Source: CAVTQZ01 sp963737015 (GTDB lineage Bacteria > Actinomycetota > Acidimicrobiia > Acidimicrobiales > UBA8190). Taken from it: a stretch of DNA of 64,000 nt. The notes below the pieces were generated by a model. The model searched no databases, had not been told where the DNA came from, and worked only from the letters and a program-made list of their open reading frames with translations. The translations under genes were made by a program, and so were the position numbers. Shown piece by piece: positions 25,529-34,094 of the stretch (the first letter of the stretch is position 1; each line of letters opens with the position of its first letter). Location: contig CAVTQZ010000001.1 in assembly GCA_963737015.1 (NCBI GenBank), forward strand, positions 1,798,001-1,862,000, in the 5' to 3' direction.

Positions 25529-26197
25529 GTGTCGCACCCTGACCGGACGAAATGGCTGGCTGGTGCCTCTGTGTTCATCGACTTCGACGGCACGATCTCG
25601 CTGACCGACACGGGGATCCACCTGATGGAACGCCTCGCTCCTCCACGCTGGCACGACATCGAGCGGCTCTACGAGTCCGGGGACATCGGGAGCCGGGAGT
25701 GCACGCGACGCGAATGGGCGATGCTCCCCCGCGACCGCGCCCTGATCGAGTCGATCGCGGGTGACGTGCCGATCGATCCGGCAACAGGTCCGCTGGTGAG
25801 GCGCCTTCGTGCCGCCGGTGCGGAGGTCACGATCGTGTCGGACGGATTCGGGGTCCGCCCCTCCGGCGTCGCCGAGGCGCTGGGCTTGCCGATAGTCACC
25901 AACGAGGTGGACTGGGACACCTTCGAGATCGTCTTCCCCGACAACAGCGCATGCGGCGTCTGCTCGACGTGCGGAACCTGCAAGCGATTGCCACTCGAAT
26001 CGGCACTGGAGCGTGGGCGCACCACGGTGCTCGTCGGGGACGGCACGAGCGACAGGAGGGCTGCCGAGATAGCCGACGTCGTGTACGCCAAGGACGAGCT
26101 CGCGCGGTGGTGCACGTCGAACGACATCCCCCACCGGCCCTACGCCACATTGAGGGACGTCCTCTCGGATCTGGAAGCCGCACAGGAATTTGTCTGA
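25529..26197 (+). CDS. HAD-superfamily phosphatase, MtnX-like
   Basis: About 222 residues from GTG 25529 (a TTG one codon earlier is possible). HAD motif I is FIDFDGTISLTDTG, motif II is the serine of VTIVSDGFG, and motif III/IV reads LVGDGTSDRRAAEIADVVYAK. A cysteine cluster C-x2-C-x2-C-x2-C (in SACGVCSTCGTCKR) sits before the last motif; MtnX-type phosphatases also have cysteines near this point, but four evenly spaced ones could bind zinc. Likely activity is hydrolysis of a small phosphoester. It is divergent from the ABC importer and overlaps the next gene by 8 nt, so a link to the imported compound is possible. Confidence 0.8.
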   Translation: MSHPDRTKWLAGASVFIDFDGTISLTDTGIHLMERLAPPRWHDIERLYESGDIGSRECTRREWAMLPRDRALIESIAGDVPIDPATGPLVRRLRAAGAEVTIVSDGFGVRPSGVAEALGLPIVTNEVDWDTFEIVFPDNSACGVCSTCGTCKRLPLESALERGRTTVLVGDGTSDRRAAEIADVVYAKDELARWCTSNDIPHRPYATLRDVLSDLEAAQEFV

Positions 26198-26951
26198 CCC
26201 CGAGACGAATCAGCGCACTCGCGATATCGGGTTAGCCGCGCGGGCAGAGCTTCGCCGCGACGTACTCGTGGTGATGCTCACCCTTGTCACGGGTGCGACC
26301 GACGCGATCGGTTTCCTCGGCCTCGGAGGTGTCTTCACGAGCGTGATGACCGGCAACATGGTCCTGCTGGGTCTCTCTGCTGGAAAGGGGGACGGAGCAC
26401 TCGCTCTCCACACCGGCGCAGCCTTCGCCGGGTACGTCCTCGGGAGCTGGGTCGGTGCACGAGTGGCGGGAGAGAGCCCGCCGAAAGGCGAGATCTGGCC
26501 GAGGAGTGTCACGGCCGCTTTGCTGGTCGAGCTCGCTGTCTTCTGTGTCTTCGGCATCTGGTGGGAGGTGTCGAAAGGCCATCCCCCTCCGCACGCCACC
26601 TACGCCTTGATCGCCGTCAACGCCACCGCGCTCGGTACACAGAGCAGCGCGGTGCTGCGCTTCGGGATCCGTGGGCTTTCCACCACGTACCTGACAGGAA
26701 CCCTGACGCACGTCGTGGGCGGCCTCGCGCGTGGTGGATCGAAGATTTCGGCCCGGAGCGTCGCCATCCTCTGCGCCCTGGTCGGGGGAGCCGCGCTCGG
26801 TGCGGTCCTCACAGTCGACGTTCCGCGTGCGGCACCGGCCGCTCCGATCGGCTTGCTCCTCTGCGTCATCATCTTCGCTGCAACGACCTTCCGGGGCACC
26901 GACGCCGAAGAGACTCCCGGAAAGCGCCGGTCCGCAGAGACGCCGGGCTGA
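26190..26951 (+). CDS. YoaK family (DUF1275) membrane protein
   Basis: A 253-residue protein starting at TTG 26190, overlapping the phosphatase stop. The family pattern is VLVVMLTLVTGATDAIGFLGLGGVFTSVMTGNMVLLGLSAG at residues about 24-64, followed by further membrane segments and VNATALGTQSSAVLRFGIRGLSTTYLTGTLTHVVGGLA. Six to seven membrane segments are predicted by eye. The family function is not known. It overlaps the next gene by one base. Confidence 0.88.
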   Translation: MSDPETNQRTRDIGLAARAELRRDVLVVMLTLVTGATDAIGFLGLGGVFTSVMTGNMVLLGLSAGKGDGALALHTGAAFAGYVLGSWVGARVAGESPPKGEIWPRSVTAALLVELAVFCVFGIWWEVSKGHPPPHATYALIAVNATALGTQSSAVLRFGIRGLSTTYLTGTLTHVVGGLARGGSKISARSVAILCALVGGAALGAVLTVDVPRAAPAAPIGLLLCVIIFAATTFRGTDAEETPGKRRSAETPG

Positions 26952-28531
26952 TGCAGCTTCAGCCACGGGAGGCAACCCGGGCCGACCGGGGAATGGTCTG
27001 CACGGTCGACCACCTCGCTGCAGAAGCGGGATGCGACATCCTGCGCAGCGGCGGGAACGCGGTAGACGCTGCGATCGCAGCCGGCGCGGTACTGGCAGTC
27101 ACCGCGCAGCACATGTGCGGCATGGGTGGCGATCTCTATGCCATCGTCTTTCCCCCGGGAGGAGGCGGTCCCGCGGTGCTCAACGCCTCGGGTCGCGCGG
27201 GCTCGGGCGCAGATGCGAAGCGCATGCGCCGCGAAGGCCACCTCGTGATGCCCTTTCGCGACGACGTCCGCGCTGTCACGGTTCCCGGGTGTGCGGACGG
27301 TTGGCTGGCGCTGCACGAACGGTTCGCGAACCTGCCGCTGGCCGAGCTCCTCGCACCGGCGCGGCGCATCGCACGAGACGGCTTTGCGGTCTCTCCGACG
27401 CTCGCCACTGCAGCGGCAGCCCTCGGGCATCTACCGGGCGCGGACGACTTCCGGGTGCGCCCGCCGCTTCGTAGCGGCGACATCGTGCGGCGTCCCGGAC
27501 TGGAGAGGGCGCTCGCGGCGATCGTCGAAGAGGGACGCGGGGGTTTCTACGAGGGCGAGTTCGGCCGAGGCCTCCTCTCGATGGGAGGTGGGGAGTTCTC
27601 CCCTGCCGATCTCGCGAATCCCTGTGCCGGGTGGGTGGAGCCGATCGCGTGCGAAGCCTGGGGCCGCAAGATCTGGAGCGCCCCGCCCGTCTCGCAGGGA
27701 TACGTGACACTGGCCTCGGCGTGGATCGCCTCCGGTCTGCGGTTGCCCGCCGGGTCGGACGACGCGCTGTGGGCTCACCTCCTCATCGAGGCCGCGCGAC
27801 AAGCCTCCTTCGATCGCAACGAAGTTCTCCACGAGGGGGCGGACGGGGCTGCGCTCCTCGATCCGCGGCGTCTCGAGCCGCGTCGGCGCGCCATCGATCC
27901 CGAGCACGCTGCCTCGCTCGCCCGCGCCGCGCATCCCGGCGGGACCGCCGCACTTTGCACGGTCGACGAACGAAGGATGGGGGTGAGCATGCTCCAGTCG
28001 AACGCGGCGGGGTTCGGCGCCATGCTCGTCGAGCCCGGCACCGGCATATTCCTTCACAACCGCGGCATCGGTTTCTCGTTGCAGGAGGGTCATCCCGCCG
28101 AGTACGGGCCGGGGCGCAGGCCCCCTCACACACTCTGCCCGACCGCGGTCACCGATCGCGACGGCCGTCTTCTCGCCGTTCTCGCCACGATGGGCGGCGA
28201 CAGCCAGCCGCAGATCCTCCTGCAGCTGCTGACCCGCCTGCTACCCGGTGGCGAGGAGCCCGCAGACGCCCTCGGCGCTGCCAGGTGGGTCCTGCGAGGC
28301 GGCGACAACGCTTTCGAGACCTGGCACACCGGGTCGTCCGTCCGCGTGATGCTCGAGGACCACAGCCCGCCGGCGTGGGCTCCACGACTGAGCGATCTGG
28401 GCCACGAGGTTCTGACCACCGAGCCGTTCGACCGGGCCTTCGGCTACGCGCAACTGATCTCCCTGGTCGACGATCACCTCGACGGCGCGAGCGACCCTCG
28501 TTCGCGCTTCGGTGCCGCCGCCGGCTTCTGA
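26951..28531 (+). CDS. Gamma-glutamyltransferase family protein
   Basis: About 526 residues from ATG 26951; the open frame further upstream is out-of-frame YoaK. The heterodimer-forming Ntn-hydrolase pattern is present: MVCTVDHLAAEAGCDILRSGGNAVDAAIAAGAVLAV, HMCGMGGDLYAIVF, and the probable nucleophile threonine in HPGGTAALCTVDERRMGVSMLQSN near residue 335, followed by FGAMLVEPGTGIFLHNRGIGFS. The canonical GTT(H/T) around the nucleophile is GTA here. No signal peptide is found, so it may act inside the cell, unlike classical glutathione-degrading enzymes. Related catabolic paralogues hydrolyse other amides, so the substrate is open. It is convergent with the acetamidase gene. Confidence 0.85.
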   Translation: MQLQPREATRADRGMVCTVDHLAAEAGCDILRSGGNAVDAAIAAGAVLAVTAQHMCGMGGDLYAIVFPPGGGGPAVLNASGRAGSGADAKRMRREGHLVMPFRDDVRAVTVPGCADGWLALHERFANLPLAELLAPARRIARDGFAVSPTLATAAAALGHLPGADDFRVRPPLRSGDIVRRPGLERALAAIVEEGRGGFYEGEFGRGLLSMGGGEFSPADLANPCAGWVEPIACEAWGRKIWSAPPVSQGYVTLASAWIASGLRLPAGSDDALWAHLLIEAARQASFDRNEVLHEGADGAALLDPRRLEPRRRAIDPEHAASLARAAHPGGTAALCTVDERRMGVSMLQSNAAGFGAMLVEPGTGIFLHNRGIGFSLQEGHPAEYGPGRRPPHTLCPTAVTDRDGRLLAVLATMGGDSQPQILLQLLTRLLPGGEEPADALGAARWVLRGGDNAFETWHTGSSVRVMLEDHSPPAWAPRLSDLGHEVLTTEPFDRAFGYAQLISLVDDHLDGASDPRSRFGAAAGF

Positions 28532-28547
28532 GCCGACTACAGGGCGA

Positions 28548-29657
28548 TCAGCTCCCGAAGTCTGCTTTCGGGATCATGCAGTGGACACCCTTCACGCGAT
28601 CGACGACCTGAGTGACCTCGAAATCGCAGGCCGCGCTCAGGTAGGCGTACGCCAGCGAAGGCTCTGCTCCAAAACGCGACACCAGGAATTCGATCGCGGC
28701 TCGCACGGCGCGTCGGAGGGCTTCGTCGAGGTCCTCGTGCATCCCCATCGGTATCCAGTGCGTGTCGGTCTCCGCGAAGGGCGCCGCCAGAGCACGCGCC
28801 AGGCGCCGGTCTGCGTCCCCGGCCAGCACCCGCAGGCGCACCGTCGCCCGCAGAGGAGCCTCGAACGCCGTCAGGCACACCTCGCCGTCGCCCTGCGCGA
28901 AGTGCGGATCTCCGACGGAGAAAAGGGCTTCGTCGACTTGCACCGGGATGTAGAAACGGGCTCCGGCCACCACCTCGTTCAGGTCGACGTTCCCACCGAA
29001 GCGCCCCGGAGGCACCGAATGCACGGGCTCGTCTGTGTCCGGCGCCACGGCCATGATGCCGAGGAACGGCGCGAGCGCGAAGCGCGCGCTGTTGCCTCCA
29101 CCCAGTTCGAGGACACCGAGGCTCCTTCCCCCCCGCTCCTCAACCGTGGTGAACACCGTGACGGTCCCGAAACGCTCGAAGTGCTCCGCATCCGCAGCGG
29201 CCGCGGGCGCCGGAGTCTTCGGGTACTCCCCCGCGAGCGCACCGGTTCCGTGACGGTTGGAGATGAAGCCGTATGGGGTCCGCTCGCGCAGCTCGAGCAC
29301 CTCGATCTCCAACAGGTCGCCGGCTCGCGCACCGCGCACCCCCACAGGGCCCGTCACTACGTGCGGCCCGTCGACGCCGAAGTCGTGGACGAGCCTCGAC
29401 GAAGCCAGCTCGCGCGCGTCGCGAAGCACGTCCTGCTCAGGTACGCCGTGGCGAGCGAGGTACGAGACGGGATCACGGCCCTGGTCCTCCAGGATCCCCT
29501 CGTGGGAGACCGTGTCGACCGTAAGGGTCGACCCGCTCTCTATCGACATGACCGGGGGGGCCTCTCTGTTGGGCAGGTATCCCCAGCTGACGGTCTCGGG
29601 TGTCGACTGGAGGTAATGATCGCCCGGGACGGGTCCCTCACCAGGCTGGACGACCAC
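28548..29657 (-). CDS. Acetamidase/formamidase family protein (FmdA-like)
   Basis: A 369-residue FmdA/AmdA-family protein starting at GTG 29657, which overlaps the stop of the Dabb-HAD gene by one base. Family motifs are VTGPVGVRGARAGDLLEIEVLEL, GTVTVFTTVEER, FLGIMAVAP, HSVPPGRFGGNVDLNEVVAGARFYIPVQVDEALFSVGDPHFAQGDGEVCLTAFEAPL. The GGN(x)D and GDxHxxQGDGE motifs hold the metal- and substrate-binding residues of the family. It should hydrolyse a small amide to the acid and ammonia. It is the last gene of the minus-strand unit that begins with the aldehyde dehydrogenase, and with the dimethylformamidase homologue it makes two amide hydrolases in one island. Confidence 0.9.
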   Translation of the reverse strand: MVVQPGEGPVPGDHYLQSTPETVSWGYLPNREAPPVMSIESGSTLTVDTVSHEGILEDQGRDPVSYLARHGVPEQDVLRDARELASSRLVHDFGVDGPHVVTGPVGVRGARAGDLLEIEVLELRERTPYGFISNRHGTGALAGEYPKTPAPAAAADAEHFERFGTVTVFTTVEERGGRSLGVLELGGGNSARFALAPFLGIMAVAPDTDEPVHSVPPGRFGGNVDLNEVVAGARFYIPVQVDEALFSVGDPHFAQGDGEVCLTAFEAPLRATVRLRVLAGDADRRLARALAAPFAETDTHWIPMGMHEDLDEALRRAVRAAIEFLVSRFGAEPSLAYAYLSAACDFEVTQVVDRVKGVHCMIPKADFGS

Positions 29658-30664
29658 TAAGGCGCATCTCCCGATCCGAGAAGCGCCATGACCGCTGGCG
29701 TGTCGATCTCCTCGAGGGATGAGAGCTCGAGGTCCGCGATCGCAAAACGTGGATCTCCCACTGCTGGGCCGTCCGGGACGGCGATCACCCGCATGCCCGC
29801 GGCTTTGCCCGCTATGCAGCCGCTCACGGCGTCCTCGAGGACGACACAGGCATCGGCGGGCACGCCGAGCTGGGACGCGGTGCGCAGAAAGACGTCGGGG
29901 TGCGGCTTTCCGACCGGGTCGTCCGAGGCGGAGCAGACCGCTGCAAAGCGCGAAGTCAGATCGAAGCGCCCGAGCATCGCTTCGATGATCGGCACGGTCG
30001 ACCCGGAGGCGAGACCGACGGAGAGCCCCTGCTTCTCGAAGAAGTCCACGGCATCCAGCGCGCCCGGTTTCAGGATCACGTCGCCCACGGCGTCGACGAT
30101 CGAGGCTTCCACCTTCTCGTCGAGATCGGAGAAGTCAGTGGCGTCGAAACCCGCATAGGACTTCAAGAGGGCCGAAGCGTCCGAGACACGCATCCCCATC
30201 ACCAGGCCCCTGCCTGTGACGCCGGAGACGTCGACCCCGAGCGCCGCAAAAAGCTCGTCGCCCACCCGCCGCCAGAGCGCTCCGGTGTCGAAGAGGAGGC
30301 CGTCCATGTCGAAGATCGCGCCGCGCACGGGCTTTTGCCACGGCAACAGGCGGGGTCCCGCCGAGGAAGGAGGGGCCTCGAAGCTCACGATCGCCCGCGC
30401 CGCCACAGACGGACGGAAGCGCTCTGTCACGAACCGTTCGTGGCGCTCACTCGAGAGATACGAGACGAGCTCCTCTTGCGTCGTGAACTCGACGCTGAAC
30501 GCGTGCGTGAACGTCTGGTCGCGCTGAGAGATGTTCGGTCCGATCGCGAAGCCGCGCATCGCCGGGTACATGGAGGGAAATGTCGCCAGCTCGTCGATGA
30601 GACCCTGGCGCTCAGGCTCCCCGAGCTCGTCACGGAAGCGGAAGGCGACTACGTGACGGATCAT
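29657..30664 (-). CDS. Fusion of a Dabb (stress-responsive A/B barrel) domain and a HAD phosphatase
   Basis: A 335-residue protein with two unrelated domains. Residues 1 to about 95 form a Dabb ferredoxin-like barrel: MIRHVVAFRFRDELGEPERQGLIDELATFPSMYPAMRGFAIGPNIS, with FTHAFSVEFTTQEELVSYLSSERHERFV. Residues about 112-335 are a beta-phosphoglucomutase-like HAD enzyme with motif I GAIFDMDGLLFDTGALWRRVG, motif II SVGLASGSTV, the lysine of DDPVGKPHPDVFL and motif IV VVLEDAVSGCIAGKAAGM. It starts with ATG 30664 inside the stop of the aldolase gene. Dabb domains often act as dimeric cyclases or small-molecule-binding modules in catabolic operons. The joined product is uncommon and its substrate unknown. 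Confidence 0.87.
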   Translation of the reverse strand: MIRHVVAFRFRDELGEPERQGLIDELATFPSMYPAMRGFAIGPNISQRDQTFTHAFSVEFTTQEELVSYLSSERHERFVTERFRPSVAARAIVSFEAPPSSAGPRLLPWQKPVRGAIFDMDGLLFDTGALWRRVGDELFAALGVDVSGVTGRGLVMGMRVSDASALLKSYAGFDATDFSDLDEKVEASIVDAVGDVILKPGALDAVDFFEKQGLSVGLASGSTVPIIEAMLGRFDLTSRFAAVCSASDDPVGKPHPDVFLRTASQLGVPADACVVLEDAVSGCIAGKAAGMRVIAVPDGPAVGDPRFAIADLELSSLEEIDTPAVMALLGSGDAP

Positions 30665-31440
30665 CTCTGTACCCCGCGACGTTCCTTCAGTGAGTTGCCA
30701 AGGCCCAGGAGACCCTGTTGCAGCAGCTGCAGGTCCGAGCCCGTGACGATGTAAGTGGCGCCGATGTCGCGAAGCGCCTCTGCCGCATGCTCCGACGCAG
30801 CGAATGCACCGAGGGGGATCCCGACCCGGCGCGCCGTGTCCGCCACCTCTTTCATCCTCTCGGCCACCGGCGGCTTCTCGAGGTCACCCGGGGAGCCGAT
30901 GTCCACGCTCAGGTCCGTCGTTCCGATGAAGACGAGATCGAGGTGAGCGAATATCGCCTCCAAGGGGTCTTCGGTCTTCGCCGTCTCGATCTGCCCGATG
31001 ACGAGTGGAGGCCGCGACGCGCTCGCCTCCAGGTACTCGCCGAGAGGCAGGGACCCGTAGCCGGCCGCCGGTTGCGCTGTGCTCACGCTGCGCGTGCCCT
31101 GCGGCGGGTAGCGCATCGCCGCATGGAGCGCTGAGGCTGCCGCCGACGTTCTCAAACTGGACAGCTGGACGCCCGAAGCGCCCGCCTCGAGCAGCCTGTT
31201 CGTCAACCCGCTGTCGGCCGACGGGATGCGAACGACGAGCGGGACTCCGAGCGCCTGGCCGTGGCGGAGGATCCTCGAGGCTTCGGCGACGTCGAGCTGA
31301 CTGTGCTCCATGTCGACCACGCCGAAGTCGAACCCGGCAACCCCGAGCAGGTCGACGGGTTCGAGGCCGGACAACTTGAGAAAGGTCCCGTTCACCTCCT
31401 CGCCCGAGCGCACGCGCTCTGCAAAGCCCGTGGTCAACAC
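30661..31440 (-). CDS. HpcH/HpaI family aldolase
   Basis: A 259-residue class II pyruvate aldolase barrel starting at GTG 31440. It has VDLLGVAGFDFGVVDMEHSQLDVAEA with the base-region histidine, VVRIPSADSGLTNRLLEAGASGVQLSSLRTS, the metal-binding glutamate in VIGQIETAKTEDPLEAI and the aspartate of LVFIGTTDLSVDIGSPGD. Such enzymes split 4-hydroxy-2-oxoacids to pyruvate and an aldehyde, the final step of many meta-cleavage pathways. It follows the aldehyde dehydrogenase gene by about 27 nt and precedes the Dabb-HAD fusion by overlap, which fits one pathway unit. Confidence 0.88.
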   Translation of the reverse strand: MLTTGFAERVRSGEEVNGTFLKLSGLEPVDLLGVAGFDFGVVDMEHSQLDVAEASRILRHGQALGVPLVVRIPSADSGLTNRLLEAGASGVQLSSLRTSAAASALHAAMRYPPQGTRSVSTAQPAAGYGSLPLGEYLEASASRPPLVIGQIETAKTEDPLEAIFAHLDLVFIGTTDLSVDIGSPGDLEKPPVAERMKEVADTARRVGIPLGAFAASEHAAEALRDIGATYIVTGSDLQLLQQGLLGLGNSLKERRGVQR

Positions 31441-31467
31441 TTCCTCACCTCGGCGGACGGGATCGGA

Positions 31468-32935
31468 TCAACGAGGGTACAGCTGAATTGTTACCGCCTT
31501 CTCCTGTGTGAACTCGTTGACCGCGTTGTAACCCCCACCGTGGTTGAAGCCGCTTTCCTTGGCCACGTTGAAAGGAAGCCCGACGATGTTGGTGTTGGCG
31601 AATTCGTTGATCGACACCTGGCCCGACCGGACCTCACGGGCTACGTGCAGAGCACGCGAGAGGTCGTTCGTCCAGACGCTCACCAGCAGGCCGTAGGGAG
31701 CCGAGTCGACGAGCGAGAGAGCCTCGGTCGTGTCCTTGAAGGGCTGAGCCGCGAGCACGGGACCGAAGACCTCCTCTCGCGAGATACGCATCTGCGGGTC
31801 GACCTTGTCGAGCAGAGTGGGCTTCACGAACCATCCGGTCTTGAGATGGTCCTCCTCGGGCGAGCCGCCGCCTGTGACCACACGGGCGCCTTCTTCGACA
31901 CCGCCCTCGATGTAGCCGAGGACCCGTTTGTACTGGGCCTCGTTGATCAACGGCCCCATGTCGAGGTCCTCGTGCCACAGTCCGAGCCGCAGCTTGCTCA
32001 TCCGGTCCGCGACACCTTCGACGACCGCGTCGTAGACGGTCTCCTCCACCAACAGGCGCGAACCGGCGTAGCAGTTCTGGCCGGCGTTCTCGGTGATCGA
32101 GTCGACGATCACGGGCAGCGCTGCATCCAGGTCCGCGTCGGCGAAGACCACGTTCGGCGACTTCCCGCCGAGCTCGAGGCGCACTGGAACGAGATTGTCC
32201 GCTGCCGCCTTCATAACTGCCCGGCCGGTGACCGTCGAGCCCACGAAGGAGACGTGGTTCACTCCCGGGTGCGAAGTCAAAGAGACGCCGGCTTCCCCGC
32301 CTAGTCCCGTGACGAGGTTCAGCACGCCCGGGGGCATCCCCGCCTCGGTCGCCAGCGATGTGAGCGCGACCGATACCAGCGGAGCGAGCTCCGACGGTTT
32401 CACCACGACGGTGTTGCCGACGGCGAGGGCCGGCCCCACTCCGGAGCAGAGCATGATCGCAGGGACGTTCCAGGCGAGCACCAGCGCGCACACACCCCAT
32501 GGCTCACGCCATGTAAGCCCCGTGTGGTCCGGAGAGCGCGACGGGAGGGTCGCGCCGATCACTTTGTCCGCAAGCCCAGCGGCGTACTCCAGGTTGCCAG
32601 TCGCGACGGCGATGTTCATCCGCGCGGCCGATATCGGCTTTCCGACATCGCGTGCCTCTATCTGCGCGAGCTCCTCGGAACGTTGCGCGATGAGCTCCGC
32701 CCAGCGACGCAGGATCCCGGGCGCGCTCGCTCGGCGCGCGCTGCGACCAATTCCTGACCGCCGCCCTGGCCTCGCCGACCGCTTCGTCGATGTCTTCGGC
32801 GCCCCCGCGCGCCACCCCGGAGATCAGCTCACGGGTGCCCGGGTCGAAGTCGGGAAAGGTCTCCCCGGTGCGGGCCGGGCGCCACTTGCCGCCGACGAAG
32901 ATCTGCTCGTAGGGCGCGTCGACGGAAACTGTCAC
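31468..32935 (-). CDS. Aldehyde dehydrogenase, frameshifted near the N-terminus
   Basis: The N-terminal part (GTG 32935) reads DAPYEQIFVGGKWRPARTGETFPDFDPGTRELISGVARGGAEDIDEAVGEARAAV and then RNWSQRAPSERAR. From about 32,715 the similarity passes to the next frame (ILRRWAELIAQRSEELAQIEARDVGKPI) and continues in it to the stop. Skipping one base in GCCCGGGATCC restores a protein of about 488 residues. The core is complete, with the glutamate in LELGGKSPNVVFADADLD and the catalytic cysteine in TENAGQNCYAGSRLLVE. It would oxidise an aldehyde to an acid with NAD(P). It is divergent from a zinc alcohol dehydrogenase gene and heads the unit with the aldolase, suggesting oxidation of the aldehyde released by ring-fission steps. 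Confidence 0.85.
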
Positions 32936-33002
32936 GCCGGAATTTTGATGCCCGGTGTCCCACAAGTCAAGATGGCGTCATGCAATGCGAGGAAGATGGC
33001 CC

Positions 33003-34094
33003 GTGACGGTCTCCGCCCGCGCGGCGGTTCTGCGTGCCCCGGACCAGCCGCTGCGGATCGAGGACATAGAGATCGAGAGCCCGCGTGAGGACGAGCTGCT
33101 CGTGAAGCTCGTGAGCTCGGGGATCTGCCGGACGGACGAGCACGCCATTCACCAGGTCACCCCGCCGGCCGTGCTCGGCCACGAGGGCGCGGGTGTGGTC
33201 GAGGAAGTCGGCTCCGCCGTCACGAAGGTCCGCCCGGGCGACCGCGTGGTCATGACGTTCCAGACGTGCGGCATCTGCCGCCGTTGCCGGGCAGGCCAGC
33301 CCTCCTACTGCGACATGTTCAACCTTCTCAACTTCTCCGGCCGGCGGCCCGACGGCTCGAGCGCCCTGCGCTCGGGGACGACAGAGCTCTCGGGACACTT
33401 CCTCGGCCAGTCCGCTTTCGCGACCCACGTCCTCGCCAACGAGCGAAGCGTCGTCCGCCTCGACCCCGAATCGGACCTCCGTCCACTCGGGCCCTTCGGA
33501 TGCGGCTTCCAAACCGGTGCGGGCGCGGTCTTCAACTCCCTTCGCCCACGCGCCGGGTCGAGCATCGCGATCTTCGGAGCCGGTGCCGTCGGTACCGCCG
33601 CCCTCGCGGCGAGCGCTGTCGTCGGATGTCACCCGATCATCGCCGTGGACGTCTCGCGCTCACGGCTCGAGACAGCCGCGCGCTTCGGGGCGAGCGACGC
33701 CATAGACCCATCGTCGACCGACCCGGTGTCGGTCATCGCCGGGCTCGCCCCCGAAGGCCTCGACTACGCCCTCGACACCACGGGCATCGCGGCGGTCCTG
33801 CGTCAGGCCGTCGGTTCGCTGAACACTCGCGGCGTTTGCGGGGTGATCGGTGCCGGCGCGAGCGACGAGATCGTGCTCGATTGGCGCACCTTGTTGAACG
33901 GGCGCACCGTCACCGGGATAATCGGCGGCGACAGCATTCCCGAGCTCTTCCTGCCCCGGTTGATCGAGCTGTACAACACGGGGCGATTCGCAGCCGACGA
34001 GCTGATCGAGTACTTCGACTTCGAGGACATAAACGAGGCTCTCGAGGCGAGCGCCACGGGATCCGTCGTGAAGCCGGTGCTGACCTTCTCCTAG
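33003..34094 (+). CDS. Zinc-dependent alcohol dehydrogenase (class III/aryl-alcohol type)
   Basis: About 363 residues from GTG 33003, preceded by GAGGAAG. The catalytic zinc ligand lies in SSGICRTDEHAI and the GHEGAGVVEEVG motif follows; the structural zinc cysteines are in CGICRRCRAGQPSYC. The Rossmann segment is IAIFGAGAVGTAALAASAVVGC. The pattern FGCGFQTGAGAVFNSLRPRAGSS resembles aryl-alcohol and formaldehyde dehydrogenases of the long class. It should oxidise an alcohol to the aldehyde taken by the divergent aldehyde dehydrogenase. It ends tail to tail with the Rieske gene (stops overlap by 2-3 bases). Confidence 0.92.
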   Translation: MTVSARAAVLRAPDQPLRIEDIEIESPREDELLVKLVSSGICRTDEHAIHQVTPPAVLGHEGAGVVEEVGSAVTKVRPGDRVVMTFQTCGICRRCRAGQPSYCDMFNLLNFSGRRPDGSSALRSGTTELSGHFLGQSAFATHVLANERSVVRLDPESDLRPLGPFGCGFQTGAGAVFNSLRPRAGSSIAIFGAGAVGTAALAASAVVGCHPIIAVDVSRSRLETAARFGASDAIDPSSTDPVSVIAGLAPEGLDYALDTTGIAAVLRQAVGSLNTRGVCGVIGAGASDEIVLDWRTLLNGRTVTGIIGGDSIPELFLPRLIELYNTGRFAADELIEYFDFEDINEALEASATGSVVKPVLTFS

